DNA of 64,000 nt from Qipengyuania mesophila (lineage in GTDB: Bacteria > Pseudomonadota > Alphaproteobacteria > Sphingomonadales > Sphingomonadaceae). A program made the position numbers and the translations under genes. The DNA lies in NCBI RefSeq assembly GCF_019711655.1, contig NZ_JAIGNU010000001.1, positions 1,025,501 through 1,089,500 on the forward strand, read 5' to 3'. The first letter of the stretch is position 1; every line of letters begins with the position of its first letter. The notes under the pieces were generated by a model. That model saw only the letters and a program-made list of their open reading frames with translations, made no database searches and was not told where the DNA came from. Shown here piece by piece: positions 8,530 to 16,754 of the stretch.

Positions 8530-9069
8530 ATGGATGAAACGGGTGGGGTCATCCGTTTAATCCACGGAAGGCAGAAACCTCTGAACCCATCGTTCGAGCA
8601 GGACTTGCTGGCAATGCTGCCCCGGCTGCGTCGTTTCGCTGCCGGCCTTTGCGGCAATCCGGCCGACGGTGACGACCTCTGCCAGATGAGCATCGAGCGC
8701 GCGCTCGCCAATCGCGACAAGTGGCAGGACGGCACGCGGCTCGACAGTTGGATGTATCGGATCATGCGCAATCTCTGGATCGACGAAGGCCGGGCAAGTT
8801 CCCGCCGCCGCGAAACTTTCGTCGCGGAGGAAGCAGGCCTGTCGGTCGGCGGCGATGGCGCGCAGGAATCGGCGGTCGAGCTGTCGATGGTCGATCGTGC
8901 CATGCAGCAATTGCCCGAGGAACAGCGCGAGGCGGTGTTGCTGGTGATGGTGGAAGGCTATGCCTACAAGGAGGCCGCGGCAATCGTCGGCTGCCCCGTG
9001 GGCACGCTCAATTCGCGGCTCGTGCGCGGGCGCGACGCGCTTCTCGAAATCCTGGGAGAAAAGGCATGA
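8530..9069 (+). CDS. ECF-family RNA polymerase sigma factor
   Basis: Sigma-70 family, ECF group: region 2 (FEQDLLAMLPRLRRFAAGLC to RLDSWMYRIMRNLWIDEGR) and region 4 (MQQLPEEQREAVLLVMVEGY, then EAAAIVGCPVGTLNSRLVRGR) are both intact in about 179 residues. ATG 8530 is given, but overlapping promoter elements at 8531-8564 suggest a later start; in-frame options are CTG 8581 (GGAAGG 9 nt upstream), TTG 8605 and ATG 8614. The stop overlaps the anti-sigma start as ATGA. The sigma factor probably drives its own operon and the divergent protease, plus the genes at 6327 and 9868, which share the promoter type. Confidence 0.9.
   Translation: MDETGGVIRLIHGRQKPLNPSFEQDLLAMLPRLRRFAAGLCGNPADGDDLCQMSIERALANRDKWQDGTRLDSWMYRIMRNLWIDEGRASSRRRETFVAEEAGLSVGGDGAQESAVELSMVDRAMQQLPEEQREAVLLVMVEGYAYKEAAAIVGCPVGTLNSRLVRGRDALLEILGEKA
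8531..8564. promoter_or_regulatory. Face-to-face overlapping ECF-type promoters (divergent)
   Basis: An imperfect inverted repeat: arms TGGATGAAACG (8531-8541) and CGTTTAATCCA (8554-8564), 10 of 11 pairs matching. Read on the minus strand it gives GGATTAA-N15-CGTTTC (8563-8536), 40 nt before the protease ATG. Read on the plus strand it gives GGATGAA-N15-CGTTTA (8532-8559), directing transcription into the sigma gene. Each -35 block overlaps the other promoter's -10. If the plus-strand promoter is real, the sigma start codon must lie downstream of about 8566. Confidence 0.6.
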
Positions 9070-9758
9070 CCATCGCGCGCGAGGACATTGCCGCCTTTGC
9101 CGACGGCCAGCTGACGGGGGAACGCGAAGCCGAAGTGGCCGCAGCGATCGCCGCCGATCCGGACCTGCAGCGCGAGGTCGAGGCGCATCGCGCGCTCAGG
9201 GCCCGGCTCGCGGGACACTTCGCGCCGATCGCGGAAGAACCGGCGCCCGACGCGCTGGCCGCCATGCTCGCACCCAGGCCCGCCGAGGTGGTCGATCTGG
9301 CCGCCGCCCGCGAACAGCGCGAGATGAAGCGCAGCCTGCCGCGCTGGAGCTGGGTCGCCGGGCCGGCAATCGCCGCCGCGCTGGCGCTGGCACTGTTCCT
9401 TCCGCGCGGCGGCGCGCCCGAGGGCTATGCCGACACCCAGCTCGCCGCCGTGCTCGACAGCCAGCTGGTTGCCGAGCAGGCCGCGGATTCCGACACGCGC
9501 GTTCTCCTCAGTTTTCGCGATCGCGACGGCGACTTCTGCCGCGCCTTCAGCCGCGATGCGGGGAGCGGGATTGCCTGCCGCGATGCGCATGGATGGAAAC
9601 TCGAAGCACGCGGCGACGGCGCGCGGCAGGCGGACACCGACTACCGCATGGCGAGCGCCAGCAATGCCGAGATCCTCGCCCGCGCGCAGGCGATGGCCGA
9701 CGGCCCTGCTCTCGACGCCGAGGCCGAAGCCCGCGCCCGCGCCGACGGCTGGCGCTGA
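9066..9758 (+). CDS. Membrane-anchored anti-sigma factor
   Basis: 230 residues, coupled to the sigma gene by a 4-nt overlap. The cytoplasmic N-terminus (DIAAFADGQLTGEREAEVAAAIAADPDL) is the usual anti-sigma opening. One transmembrane helix lies near residues 97-115 (WVAGPAIAAALALALFL), followed by a periplasmic domain of about 115 residues containing two Cys (DFCRAF and GIACRD) that could form a disulphide. No HxxxCxxC zinc motif is seen, so it is not a ZAS-type protein. It is predicted to hold the ECF sigma factor at the membrane until a periplasmic signal; the signal is unknown. A stem-loop follows at 9781-9807. Confidence 0.82.
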   Translation: MTIAREDIAAFADGQLTGEREAEVAAAIAADPDLQREVEAHRALRARLAGHFAPIAEEPAPDALAAMLAPRPAEVVDLAAAREQREMKRSLPRWSWVAGPAIAAALALALFLPRGGAPEGYADTQLAAVLDSQLVAEQAADSDTRVLLSFRDRDGDFCRAFSRDAGSGIACRDAHGWKLEARGDGARQADTDYRMASASNAEILARAQAMADGPALDAEAEARARADGWR

Positions 9759-9780
9759 CTTTCCGACAGCGCGCGCAAAA

Positions 9781-9807
9781 GAAGGACCGGCACTGGGCCG
9801 GTCCTTC
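9781..9807 (-). terminator. Intrinsic terminator of the exported-protein gene, possibly bidirectional
   Basis: A perfect 11-bp stem, GAAGGACCGGC and GCCGGTCCTTC, with a 5-nt ACTGG loop. Read on the minus strand the stem is followed by a T-rich run (TTTT), about 60 nt past the stop of the gene at 9868. It may also stop the sigma/anti-sigma transcript from the other side, although no T-run follows in that direction. Confidence 0.7.
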
Positions 9808-9867
9808 GGGGATCGGCGATCGCCCGGGGGGTAGGGACGGAAGCGATCGCCAGGGAGATGCGGGCGG

Positions 9868-10212
9868 TCAGTCGAGGAGATGGACCGTGCCCTGGCGATA
9901 GCCGCGCTTCGCCATGTCGTGGACGTAGTCCTCGCGTTCGTGCTTGAGTTCGTGGGCATATTCCTCCCACGCGTCGCGCCGGTCCTCGAGATCGCTCGCC
10001 CGGCGCAGGTCGCTCGACAGCTCCTTCTGCGTCTCGGCGACATCGATCCGGTAGTCGAACCACAGACTGTTCTCGATTCCCGCGATCGGGTGGGTGAGGA
10101 TCAAGCGCTCCTCGGCACGCGCAAGCTTCTCTTCGTGCAGCATGGGCACGGCAGCGCTCGCCGCGCCGGCCAGACCCAGGGCGATCAGCGAAAGCATGGC
10201 GTTGGTTCTCAT
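9868..10212 (-). CDS. Small exported protein of unknown function
   Basis: 114 residues. The signal peptide MRTNAMLSLIALGLAGAASA precedes a mature part of about 94 residues that is strongly charged and helical (EEKLARAEERL, LRRASDLEDRRDAWEEYAHELKHE), which could form a coiled coil. No known family is recognised. ATG 10212 is chosen because it starts the signal peptide and has an AGGAGAA Shine-Dalgarno just upstream. A GGATTAA-N15-CGTTTC element lies 47 nt before the ATG (10259-10287) and a strong terminator lies downstream, so it is a single-gene unit and a likely ECF regulon member. A periplasmic stress role is inference. Confidence 0.65.
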   Translation of the reverse strand: MRTNAMLSLIALGLAGAASAAVPMLHEEKLARAEERLILTHPIAGIENSLWFDYRIDVAETQKELSSDLRRASDLEDRRDAWEEYAHELKHEREDYVHDMAKRGYRQGTVHLLD

Positions 10213-10689
10213 GTCGGTTCTCCTTCGTGGTGCAGGCGGTGCGAGGCCTGCTCGAAGGGGAAACGGCCCAGCTGCCGGGCTTAATCCATCGATGGAGAAT
10301 TCTTGTGCTGGAGAAGCGGCAGACGGGCTGCGTTCGCGCACCGACCACGGTCGCGAGACGTCGGAATCCGGCTGTTCTCAGCAAAGATCGAGAGATGGTG
10401 CGGAAGAGGCACCGCATCCAGCGGCCTAAAGAACTGAATTTACTGTGATTATCGGGTCTGCAGTCTCGCAAGGCCGCAATTGAGCCCGCATTAAGCGGTA
10501 ACACTTTGATTTACTTTTGTTTTTGGTAGATTCTGGCAAGGGGCCATCGTGTGCAGATCGCAAACTTATGGCCGCTTCGCGCCCGCTCTGCGACCGGAGA
10601 ATACAGGATGCGCCACCTCAAAAAGTTCATGCGAAGATGCGCCGAGACGTGTGGATGCTGGACTAAAGTTGGTGCATTGTCGTCTAACA
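10213..10689. other. Intergenic region, no gene recognised
   Basis: 477 bp between the exported-protein gene (minus strand) and mobA (plus strand). It holds the ECF-type promoter at 10259-10287 and an AT-richer stretch around 10430-10545 (for example TTTGATTTACTTTTG) that probably contains the mobA promoter, although no exact -35/-10 pair could be fixed. No RNA gene was recognised. Confidence 0.5.
10259..10287 (-). promoter_or_regulatory. ECF-type promoter GGATTAA-N15-CGTTTC before the small exported protein
   Basis: Minus strand: GGATTAAGCC from 10287, then CGTTTCC ending at 10259, with exactly 15 nt between GGATTAA and CGTTTC; the ATG is 47 nt downstream. It matches the element at 7229-7257 at all ten bases of the first block and all seven of the second, while the bases between differ. 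Confidence 0.65.
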
Positions 10690-11304
10690 GTGAATCACAC
10701 GCCGCCTTCGTTCAAATACTCAAGCCACTGCATCGTCATCGCATGCGGGGGACAAGGCACTCGCATGGGCGGCGACAAGCCGTGGCGCGCACTGGGGGGA
10801 AAAGCGCTGGTAGAACGGGTGGCCGACTGGGCTTTGGCGCAAAGCGATTGCGTGGCGCTCGCCCTGCGCGATAGACACCAGGCTCCGGCGCTCGAGCTGC
10901 CAGTCGTGCTCGACAGACATAGCGGAATCGGGCCCATCACCGCATTGGCAAGCGCTTTCGATTTTGCTGAAACCAAAGCTTGCGATTACGTCCTAATGGT
11001 CGGTTGCGACCAACCCTTCCTGCCAACGGATCTTCTATCTCATCTCGGGTCGGAGATCGGTAATGCGGCCGCGGCCGTCCCGGTGAGCAATGGGCGGGAA
11101 CAACCAATGGCCACGCTCTGGCGAACGGATTCAGAATCGCTCGCGAAGTACATCGACGACGGCGGCCAGTCTCTCCGTCGCTTCGCCAAAGATGTCGGTG
11201 CCAAATTCGTCGATTGGGACGCGGATGAGGACCCGTTCTTCAATGCCAATGATCAGCATGCGTTGGCTTTGGCCGAGCGTCGGCTCAAAAGCGCAGTGCG
11301 GTAA
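10690..11304 (+). CDS. mobA: Molybdenum cofactor guanylyltransferase
   Basis: Attaches GMP to molybdopterin to make MGD, the cofactor NarG needs. The nucleotide-binding signature CGGQGTRMGGDKPWRALGGK is at about residues 16-35, with later VGCDQPFLP and PVSNGREQPMATLW motifs of the MobA fold. GTG at 10690 gives 204 residues, the normal family length. The frame is open up to a GTG at 10549, but the added residues do not look like MobA and no good ribosome site precedes 10690, so the start is uncertain. It converges on moeA; the two coding regions overlap by 20 nt at their 3' ends. Confidence 0.85.
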   Translation: MNHTPPSFKYSSHCIVIACGGQGTRMGGDKPWRALGGKALVERVADWALAQSDCVALALRDRHQAPALELPVVLDRHSGIGPITALASAFDFAETKACDYVLMVGCDQPFLPTDLLSHLGSEIGNAAAAVPVSNGREQPMATLWRTDSESLAKYIDDGGQSLRRFAKDVGAKFVDWDADEDPFFNANDQHALALAERRLKSAVR

Positions 11305-12463
11305 CCATGGCACCGGGCGCGAGCGCGGCCTGATCAGGCGGGCAGCGGATCAACCAGTCAGCCTGAAGCAGCGCCGCCTGCGCCCCGCTGTCCTGATTGT
11401 CGAGCGGGATCAGTCCGTCTTCGTCCCACCGCGCGCGGGTGAAGGTTTCGCGCGTGCCGGTGGCTTTCAGGCCAGCTGCGAGGGGCAGGCAGCGCCAGGG
11501 ATGCGCCTTCGCCTCGCCCAGCAGCCGCGCCAGGATCGGGCGCAGGAACAGTGCGCCAGTGACCATGGCCGAGGTCGGGTTGCCGGGCAGGCCGAGCACG
11601 ACTGTGCCCCTTGCCTGACCCAGCCACACCGGCTTGCCCGGTTTCATTGCGACCTTGTCGAACCACAGGTCGAGGCCGTGCGGGGCAAACATCGGTTTGG
11701 CGAAGTCGCGGTCGCCGACCGAGGCGCCGCCGGTGACGATGACCAGGTCTGCTTCATCCAGCGCGGCGTCTGCAGCTGCGATCAGCGCGTCCAGTTCGTC
11801 CGCTCCCGTGCGACGCGAGACGACCGTGCCGCCCTCCTGCGCGACCATGGCGGCGACACCGAAGCTGACGCTTTCGGGGATCGCATCGGGCCGAAGATGC
11901 GCGAAGCCGGGCGGTGCGAGTTCATCACCGGTGGCGAAGGTCGCCACGCGGGGGCGCCGAGCAACGCAGACCTCGGAAACGTCTGCCGCCGCCGCCGCGA
12001 CCATGGCCCGCGCACCAAGCCGCGTACCGGCGGGGACCAGTTCCGCTCCCTTTGCAAAATCGCTGGCCACCGCGCGGACATGCGGTGCAGGGCCATAGCC
12101 TTCGGTGAAAGTCACATGATCCCCGTCGCGCGAGGCATATTCCTGCATGACGACGTAATCCGCGCCGTCCGGCAGGCGCGCGCCGGTGAATATCCGCACG
12201 GCCTGGCCCGGTTGGACGGTTCCTGCGAAGCCTCGTCCGGCGCGCGATTCTCCGATGAGCTCGAGCCGTTTGCCGGCTGCGGTCGTCCGTTCGAGGACGG
12301 CGTAGCCGTCCATCGCCGAAAGCGGCTGGCGCGGGGCATCGCAGCGCGCGATCAGCGGCTCGGCCAGAGTGCGCCCCGCGGCATCGGCCAGCGCTATCGT
12401 CTCACTTCCCAACGGGCCGACCTTTGCGGCGATCAATGACAGCGCTTCATCGACGGTTATCAT
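11285..12463 (-). CDS. moeA: Molybdopterin molybdenumtransferase
   Basis: Inserts molybdate into adenylylated molybdopterin. It is 392 residues with all MoeA landmarks: [10 protein letters not shown] and [18 protein letters not shown] early, FATGDEL, then [20 protein letters not shown] and [14 protein letters not shown] 12463 overlaps the moaC stop as ATGA, preferred over the GTG at 12475. It is the last gene of the nar-moa operon and ends inside the 3' end of the convergent mobA gene. Co-transcription with narGHJI would tie cofactor supply to nitrate reductase production. Confidence 0.92.
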   Translation of the reverse strand: MITVDEALSLIAAKVGPLGSETIALADAAGRTLAEPLIARCDAPRQPLSAMDGYAVLERTTAAGKRLELIGESRAGRGFAGTVQPGQAVRIFTGARLPDGADYVVMQEYASRDGDHVTFTEGYGPAPHVRAVASDFAKGAELVPAGTRLGARAMVAAAAADVSEVCVARRPRVATFATGDELAPPGFAHLRPDAIPESVSFGVAAMVAQEGGTVVSRRTGADELDALIAAADAALDEADLVIVTGGASVGDRDFAKPMFAPHGLDLWFDKVAMKPGKPVWLGQARGTVVLGLPGNPTSAMVTGALFLRPILARLLGEAKAHPWRCLPLAAGLKATGTRETFTRARWDEDGLIPLDNQDSGAQAALLQADWLIRCPPDQAALAPGAMVTALRF

Positions 12464-12936
12464 TCGCTGCTCCACGAGCCGGATTGCCCGCCTTCCTTGG
12501 CGGTCACGCGGATCGCGCCGATCGCCATGCCCTTATCGACCGCCTTGAGCATGTCGAACAAGGTCAGGCAGGCAACGGACACCGCGGTCAGCGCCTCCAT
12601 CTCCACCCCGGTGCGCCCCTCGGACCTCACCGTCGCGCGCACTGCAAAGCCCGGCAGTGCTTCGTCCATGGCGATCTCCACTGCTACTTTCGACAGTGCC
12701 AGAGTGTGGCACAAGGGGATGAGGTCCGCAGTGCGCTTGGCCGCCATCACTCCGGCAAGTTCGGCCGTGGCCAACACGCTGCCCTTCGGGGTCTTGCCCG
12801 TCCTGACCAGTTCCAGCGTCGCGGGGGCGCACACCAGCTCTCCTCTTGCTTCTGCGCGCCGCGACGTCACCGCCTTGTCGCCGACGTCGACCATCCGTGC
12901 GCGCCCGTCCGCATCGAGATGGGTTAGCTTGCTCAC
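12460..12936 (-). CDS. moaC: Cyclic pyranopterin monophosphate synthase
   Basis: Second step of molybdopterin synthesis (conversion of the MoaA product to cPMP). 158 residues, a typical length; the diagnostic stretches [13 protein letters not shown] and [19 protein letters not shown], then KAVDKGMAI are present. GTG 12936 overlaps the moaB stop as GTGA and gives the usual [17 protein letters not shown] beginning. It sits in a run of overlapping mo genes downstream of narI, so it probably shares the nar promoter at 25.5 kb. Confidence 0.93.
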   Translation of the reverse strand: MSKLTHLDADGRARMVDVGDKAVTSRRAEARGELVCAPATLELVRTGKTPKGSVLATAELAGVMAAKRTADLIPLCHTLALSKVAVEIAMDEALPGFAVRATVRSEGRTGVEMEALTAVSVACLTLFDMLKAVDKGMAIGAIRVTAKEGGQSGSWSSE

Positions 12937-13469
12937 GCGCAAACCTCGCGCAGGCGCGGCAATTGCCCGGCAATCGAACAGGGGCGATACCGGCTGTCGC
13001 ATTCGTATTGCAGCACCAGATCCCAGGCGTCGCGGCACGCCCCGGTGGACCCGGGCACGCAGAAGATAAAACTGTCGCCCGCCTGCCCCGCAAAGGCGCG
13101 CGATTGCAGGGTTGAGACGCCAATGGTGCCCATGCTGATCTGATGGAACACCACGCTGAACCCGTCCATCACGCGGCGCAGCAGCGGCATGACCGCTTCG
13201 GGCGTAACATCGCGCGGGGTGAAGCCGGTGCCGCCAGTGGTGAGGACGATCTCGACCTCGGGATCGTCGACCCACGCCTGCACCTGCGTGCGGATGGCCT
13301 CGACATCGTCCTTGACGATGGCGCGCGCGGCGAGGTCATGCCCCGCCTCCTGCAGGCGGGAGGCAAGCAGTTCTCCCGAGGTGTCGGTTTCCATCGTGCG
13401 CGTGTCCGAGATCGTCAGAACCGCGATCTTCAGAGGGTGAAAGGGTAAATTCTCGTTTATTCCGGGCAT
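12933..13469 (-). CDS. moaB: MoaB/MogA-family molybdopterin protein
   Basis: 178 residues of the MoCF-binding fold: [14 protein letters not shown] near the N-terminus, [17 protein letters not shown] in the centre and [15 protein letters not shown] towards the end. Family members adenylylate molybdopterin (MogA) or have an unclear auxiliary role (MoaB); this length and sequence look MoaB-like. It lies between moaE (12-nt gap) and moaC (4-nt overlap) in the cofactor operon. Which of the two activities it has cannot be decided from sequence by eye. Confidence 0.88.
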   Translation of the reverse strand: MPGINENLPFHPLKIAVLTISDTRTMETDTSGELLASRLQEAGHDLAARAIVKDDVEAIRTQVQAWVDDPEVEIVLTTGGTGFTPRDVTPEAVMPLLRRVMDGFSVVFHQISMGTIGVSTLQSRAFAGQAGDSFIFCVPGSTGACRDAWDLVLQYECDSRYRPCSIAGQLPRLREVCA

Positions 13470-13481
13470 TGTCCGTCCTGT

Positions 13482-13943
13482 TCACTCCTGCCAACGCTGG
13501 GCATCGGCATGGTCGCCGCTGGTGGGTTCGATCCAGCGTTTGCGATCGGGGCTTTCCTCGCGCTTCCAGAATACCGCCTCGGTCTTGAGCCGGTCCATGA
13601 TGAAATCGGCTGCCTCAAAGGCTGCGCGGCGATGGGCCGATGCGGTGGCGACGAAGACGATGGCTTCGCCGGGCGCGATGCGGCCCGTGCGGTGCACCAC
13701 GCGGCAACGCGATATGTCGAAGCGCGCCATGGCATCGGCGGCGATGGCCTTCATCGAGGCGAGCGTTACGCCGCGATAGCTTTCGAGCACCAAAGCCTCG
13801 ATTGCCGCGCCATCCTTCGCCGCGCCGCGCGCATGGCCGGTGAAGCTGACCACCGCCCCCTCCCCACCCAACCCGTGGGTAAAGGCGCCGAGTAGTTCGG
13901 CCGGGTCGAACTCCTTCGTCGCAAGAGTGACCTCTGCGCTCAT
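13482..13943 (-). CDS. moaE: Molybdopterin synthase catalytic subunit
   Basis: Large subunit of molybdopterin synthase, transferring sulphur from MoaD thiocarboxylate to cPMP. 153 residues with the expected SFTGHARG and ALVLESYRGV motifs, RCRVVHRTGRIAPGEAIVFV, a RRAAFEAADFIMD helix and the catalytic-lysine region KTEAVFWKREESPDRKRWIEP. ATG 13943 overlaps the moaD stop as ATGA; upstream in-frame codons give arginine/glycine-rich sequence unlike the family. Confidence 0.93.
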   Translation of the reverse strand: MSAEVTLATKEFDPAELLGAFTHGLGGEGAVVSFTGHARGAAKDGAAIEALVLESYRGVTLASMKAIAADAMARFDISRCRVVHRTGRIAPGEAIVFVATASAHRRAAFEAADFIMDRLKTEAVFWKREESPDRKRWIEPTSGDHADAQRWQE

Positions 13944-14188
13944 CCGCCCGAAACCGGCGGGAACAGCGCCACCTCGTCTCCCGCCATTACCCGTGCATCG
14001 GGCGTCACGATCGTCTCGTTCACGCACGCCCTAACCCGGCCACTGACGAGCGGATGGGCGAGCGCCGGATGCTGCTGCGCGATCAGCCCGAACAGCTCGG
14101 CAACGCTGCAGCCATTCTCGGGGATGGCGATTTGCGCCAAGGCCCCGCCGACATCGGCGAGCCTCCCGCACAACTCGATTTCGAGCAT
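13940..14188 (-). CDS. moaD: Molybdopterin synthase sulphur-carrier subunit
   Basis: Ubiquitin-fold sulphur carrier of 82 residues ending in VALFPPVSGG; the C-terminal GlyGly is the thiocarboxylation site. ATG 14188 is preferred over GTG 14215 because a strong GGAGGA lies about 10 nt upstream and the protein then opens MLEIELCGRLADV as expected. It overlaps moaE by 4 nt, matching the need for equal amounts of the two subunits. Confidence 0.92.
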   Translation of the reverse strand: MLEIELCGRLADVGGALAQIAIPENGCSVAELFGLIAQQHPALAHPLVSGRVRACVNETIVTPDARVMAGDEVALFPPVSGG

Positions 14189-14216
14189 GACCCGTGTTTC
14201 CTCCAACGTTGTCACC

Positions 14217-15248
14217 TCACCCCCCTATCGATGCGAGATGCGGCGTCGCCCCGCTGTCGCCGTCGTGCAGCCGATGCGCCGGGGCTTTGGTCCTGGTCAG
14301 CGCGACGATCCGCGCGACCAGCTCGTCATGCTGATCGTCGTGCTGGAGGAGGGGTCGCAGATCGAACCCGCCATCGCCGAACAGGCACAGATGGAATTTG
14401 CCGTCCGAGCCGAGCCGCAGGCGGTTGCAGCTGGCGCAGAAATCCTTCGCATAAGGGGCGATGATGCCGATCCGACCACGAGCCTTGGCATGGCCGAATT
14501 CCACTGCAGGCCCCGCGCCCGCCTCACGCGCGAGACGCTGCCAGCCGGCGGCTTCGAGCCGTCGTGCGACGCTTTCGCCCGAGACGTGCCGCGCGGCGAA
14601 GAACTCCGCATTATCATTCGTGCGCATGACCTCGATGAAACGCAGCGACAGGTCGCGCGTTGCGACAAAACGGGTCATCGCCTCCAACTCATCGTCGTTT
14701 ACCCCGCGCATCAGTACGGCGTTGAGCTTGATGCTTGAAAACCCGGCCTCGCGCGCGGCGTCGATCCCGGCGAGAACTTCGGCCAGCCGGTCGTGGCCGG
14801 TGATCGCCGCGAACCGCGCCGGATCGAGCGAATCGACACTGATATTGAGCGCATCGACACCGGCATCGCGCCAGCTTTGCGCCCGTTCGGCCAAGCGATA
14901 GCCATTAGTGGTCATCGCCACCCGGCGAATACCGGGCACTGTGGACACCGCGCGCGCCACATCTTCAAAATCGTGCCGGATGGTCGGCTCGCCGCCGGTC
15001 AGGCGCACCTTCCACAGACCCAGGGCGGCGAAGGCCCGCACCGCCCGCTCGATCTCTGTGAGGGACAATACGGAGGGCTGACCGCAGCGTTTGCGATAGC
15101 CATCGGGCAGGCAGTAGGTGCAGCGAAAGTTGCACACTTCGGTGAGCGACAGGCGCAGATATTCGAACCGGCGTCCCAGGCCATCGCGCAAGCGTGGACC
15201 AAGGGGCCCGGAAACAGGCAGGTAATCAACTAGGCGATCGACGATCAT
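14217..15248 (-). CDS. moaA: GTP 3',8-cyclase, radical SAM
   Basis: First step of molybdopterin synthesis from GTP. 343 residues: the radical-SAM cluster motif CNFRCTYC gives Cys39, Cys43 and Cys46, followed by RLTGGEPTIR; a second 4Fe-4S cluster is indicated by CASCNRLRLG with a further Cys in FHLCLF. The protein ends in GlyGly, the conserved MoaA tail. ATG 15248 overlaps the stop of the PpiC gene as ATGA; the frame runs open upstream only inside that gene. It sits directly behind narGHJI-ppiC, the same order as in Pseudomonas aeruginosa. Confidence 0.94.
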   Translation of the reverse strand: MIVDRLVDYLPVSGPLGPRLRDGLGRRFEYLRLSLTEVCNFRCTYCLPDGYRKRCGQPSVLSLTEIERAVRAFAALGLWKVRLTGGEPTIRHDFEDVARAVSTVPGIRRVAMTTNGYRLAERAQSWRDAGVDALNISVDSLDPARFAAITGHDRLAEVLAGIDAAREAGFSSIKLNAVLMRGVNDDELEAMTRFVATRDLSLRFIEVMRTNDNAEFFAARHVSGESVARRLEAAGWQRLAREAGAGPAVEFGHAKARGRIGIIAPYAKDFCASCNRLRLGSDGKFHLCLFGDGGFDLRPLLQHDDQHDELVARIVALTRTKAPAHRLHDGDSGATPHLASIGG

Positions 15249-16057
15249 TGCACGAGCGGCCCTTCGCTTGCAGGAAGCATGATCCCCTCTACCTCTACCC
15301 TGGATGCAAGGATCGCAAGATATTGCGCAGTGGCACGACGAAGCGAGGCTTCTTCCAGATAGGCGCGGATCGAGGCATCGACCGCCTCGAAGGGAAGCTG
15401 GCGTGCCTCCACCTTGCGACCGGCGCGCACCACATGGACGCCGTAGTGCGTGCGGACAGGTTCGGCGCACAGCTCGCCCGCGCCAAGCGCGAATAGCGCC
15501 TGTTCGAATTCGGGCACGGTCTGGCCGGGGCCGATCTGGCCCAGATTGCCGCCTTGCTCGCGCGAGGGGCATGCGGAATGGCTGCGAGCCAGTTCCGCGA
15601 AGCTGGCGGGCGTGGCGCGTATCTGACGGATCAGGCCGCGCGCATCGCTCAACGCCATGTTCCAGGCGATGGTATCCTCGGGTGAGGCAGACAGAAGGAT
15701 ATGCTCCGCCTCGACGAGCGGTTCGCTGGTGAAACGATCGGGGTGCGTATCGTAGAACCGGCGGGCTTCCGCTTCGGTCGCGACCGGCACGGTGACCTCG
15801 CGCTCCATAAGCACTTCGATCAAGGCATCTTCCTCGGTCAGCTTGCGGCCCAGATCGTCCCTCGTATCGTTCGGCGCGATCCCTAGCCGCCGCGCTTCGC
15901 CGAGCAGCAGTTCACGCACCACCAGCGCGCGTGCCGCCGCTTCCCATGCCTCGTCTGCGTCCCTGGCCGGGTGATTCTGCATCTCCGCGGCGATTCGCTC
16001 CTCGCCGATCTCGACCGCGCCCACGCGGACCTTTTCGCGCTCCATCAGCTCAGCCAT
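15245..16057 (-). CDS. PpiC-type peptidyl-prolyl isomerase of the nar operon
   Basis: A 270-residue protein with an N-terminal helical chaperone-like part (about 1-110) and a parvulin domain (about 115-220: VEAEHILLSASPED, FAELARSHSACPS, GGNLGQIGPGQTVPEFEQAL, THYGVHVV). No signal peptide is seen, so it is probably cytoplasmic. A PpiC/NifM-like gene in this position between narI and moaA is known from Pseudomonas nar operons, and a folding or maturation role for nitrate reductase is the usual guess. It overlaps narI by 8 nt and moaA by 4 nt. Confidence 0.82.
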   Translation of the reverse strand: MAELMEREKVRVGAVEIGEERIAAEMQNHPARDADEAWEAAARALVVRELLLGEARRLGIAPNDTRDDLGRKLTEEDALIEVLMEREVTVPVATEAEARRFYDTHPDRFTSEPLVEAEHILLSASPEDTIAWNMALSDARGLIRQIRATPASFAELARSHSACPSREQGGNLGQIGPGQTVPEFEQALFALGAGELCAEPVRTHYGVHVVRAGRKVEARQLPFEAVDASIRAYLEEASLRRATAQYLAILASRVEVEGIMLPASEGPLVQ

Positions 16058-16751
16058 TGATCAGGCTCCGCCGGGTGCGCACGATCTGGTATCCGCCGCG
16101 CCAGATATACCGCACCGGGACCGACAGCATGTGCGGCAGGCGGGTGAAGGGGAACAGCAGGAAGATCGTCAGCCCCAGGAAGATGTGAACCCGGAAGATC
16201 CAGTGCGAACCGTCGAGCCAGAGCGAGGCGGTGGGGTTGAAGGTGAAGATGCCGTTGGCCCAGGCCATGAACTTCACCATCTGCTCGCCATTCATATGGC
16301 TGAGCGAGATCGGCACGGTGGCAAGGCCGAGTGCGAGCTGTGCCCACAGAAGCAGCAATATGCCGGTGTCCGCAAACGCCGAATTCGCGCGGATCCGGGG
16401 ATCGAAAAGGCGGCGATGCAGCAGCATGGTCGCGCCGATGAAGGAGACCATCCCGGCAAAACCGCCGCCGAACACCGCCAGCGCCTGCTTCCATTCATGC
16501 TTCACGGCAAGCGAATCGAAGACCCAGATCGGCACCAGCAGGCCGACGATATGGCCGAACAGCACGAACAACACGCCAAGATGAAACAGGATCGAGCCCC
16601 AGACGAGCTGTTTACACCGGAGCAACTGGCTCGACCCGGCGCGCCAGGAATAAGGCTCGCGCTCGAAGCGGATGATGGTGCCGACCACCAGCGTGGCGAG
16701 CGCGATATAGGGATAGATGCCGAACAGCAGATGGTTGAGATAGGTGTTCAT
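16050..16751 (-). CDS. narI: Respiratory nitrate reductase gamma subunit (cytochrome b)
   Basis: Membrane subunit that oxidises quinol and passes electrons through two b haems to NarH. 233 residues with five transmembrane helices, starting near LFGIYPYIALATLVVGTIIRF. Histidines suited to haem ligation lie in LFHLGVLFVLFGH and in the later SHWIFRVHIFLGL segment. ATG 16751 follows the narJ stop by 3 nt; it is the standard member of the G-H-J-I order. Confidence 0.93.
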   Translation of the reverse strand: MNTYLNHLLFGIYPYIALATLVVGTIIRFEREPYSWRAGSSQLLRCKQLVWGSILFHLGVLFVLFGHIVGLLVPIWVFDSLAVKHEWKQALAVFGGGFAGMVSFIGATMLLHRRLFDPRIRANSAFADTGILLLLWAQLALGLATVPISLSHMNGEQMVKFMAWANGIFTFNPTASLWLDGSHWIFRVHIFLGLTIFLLFPFTRLPHMLSVPVRYIWRGGYQIVRTRRSLING

Positions 16752-16754
16752 CGC

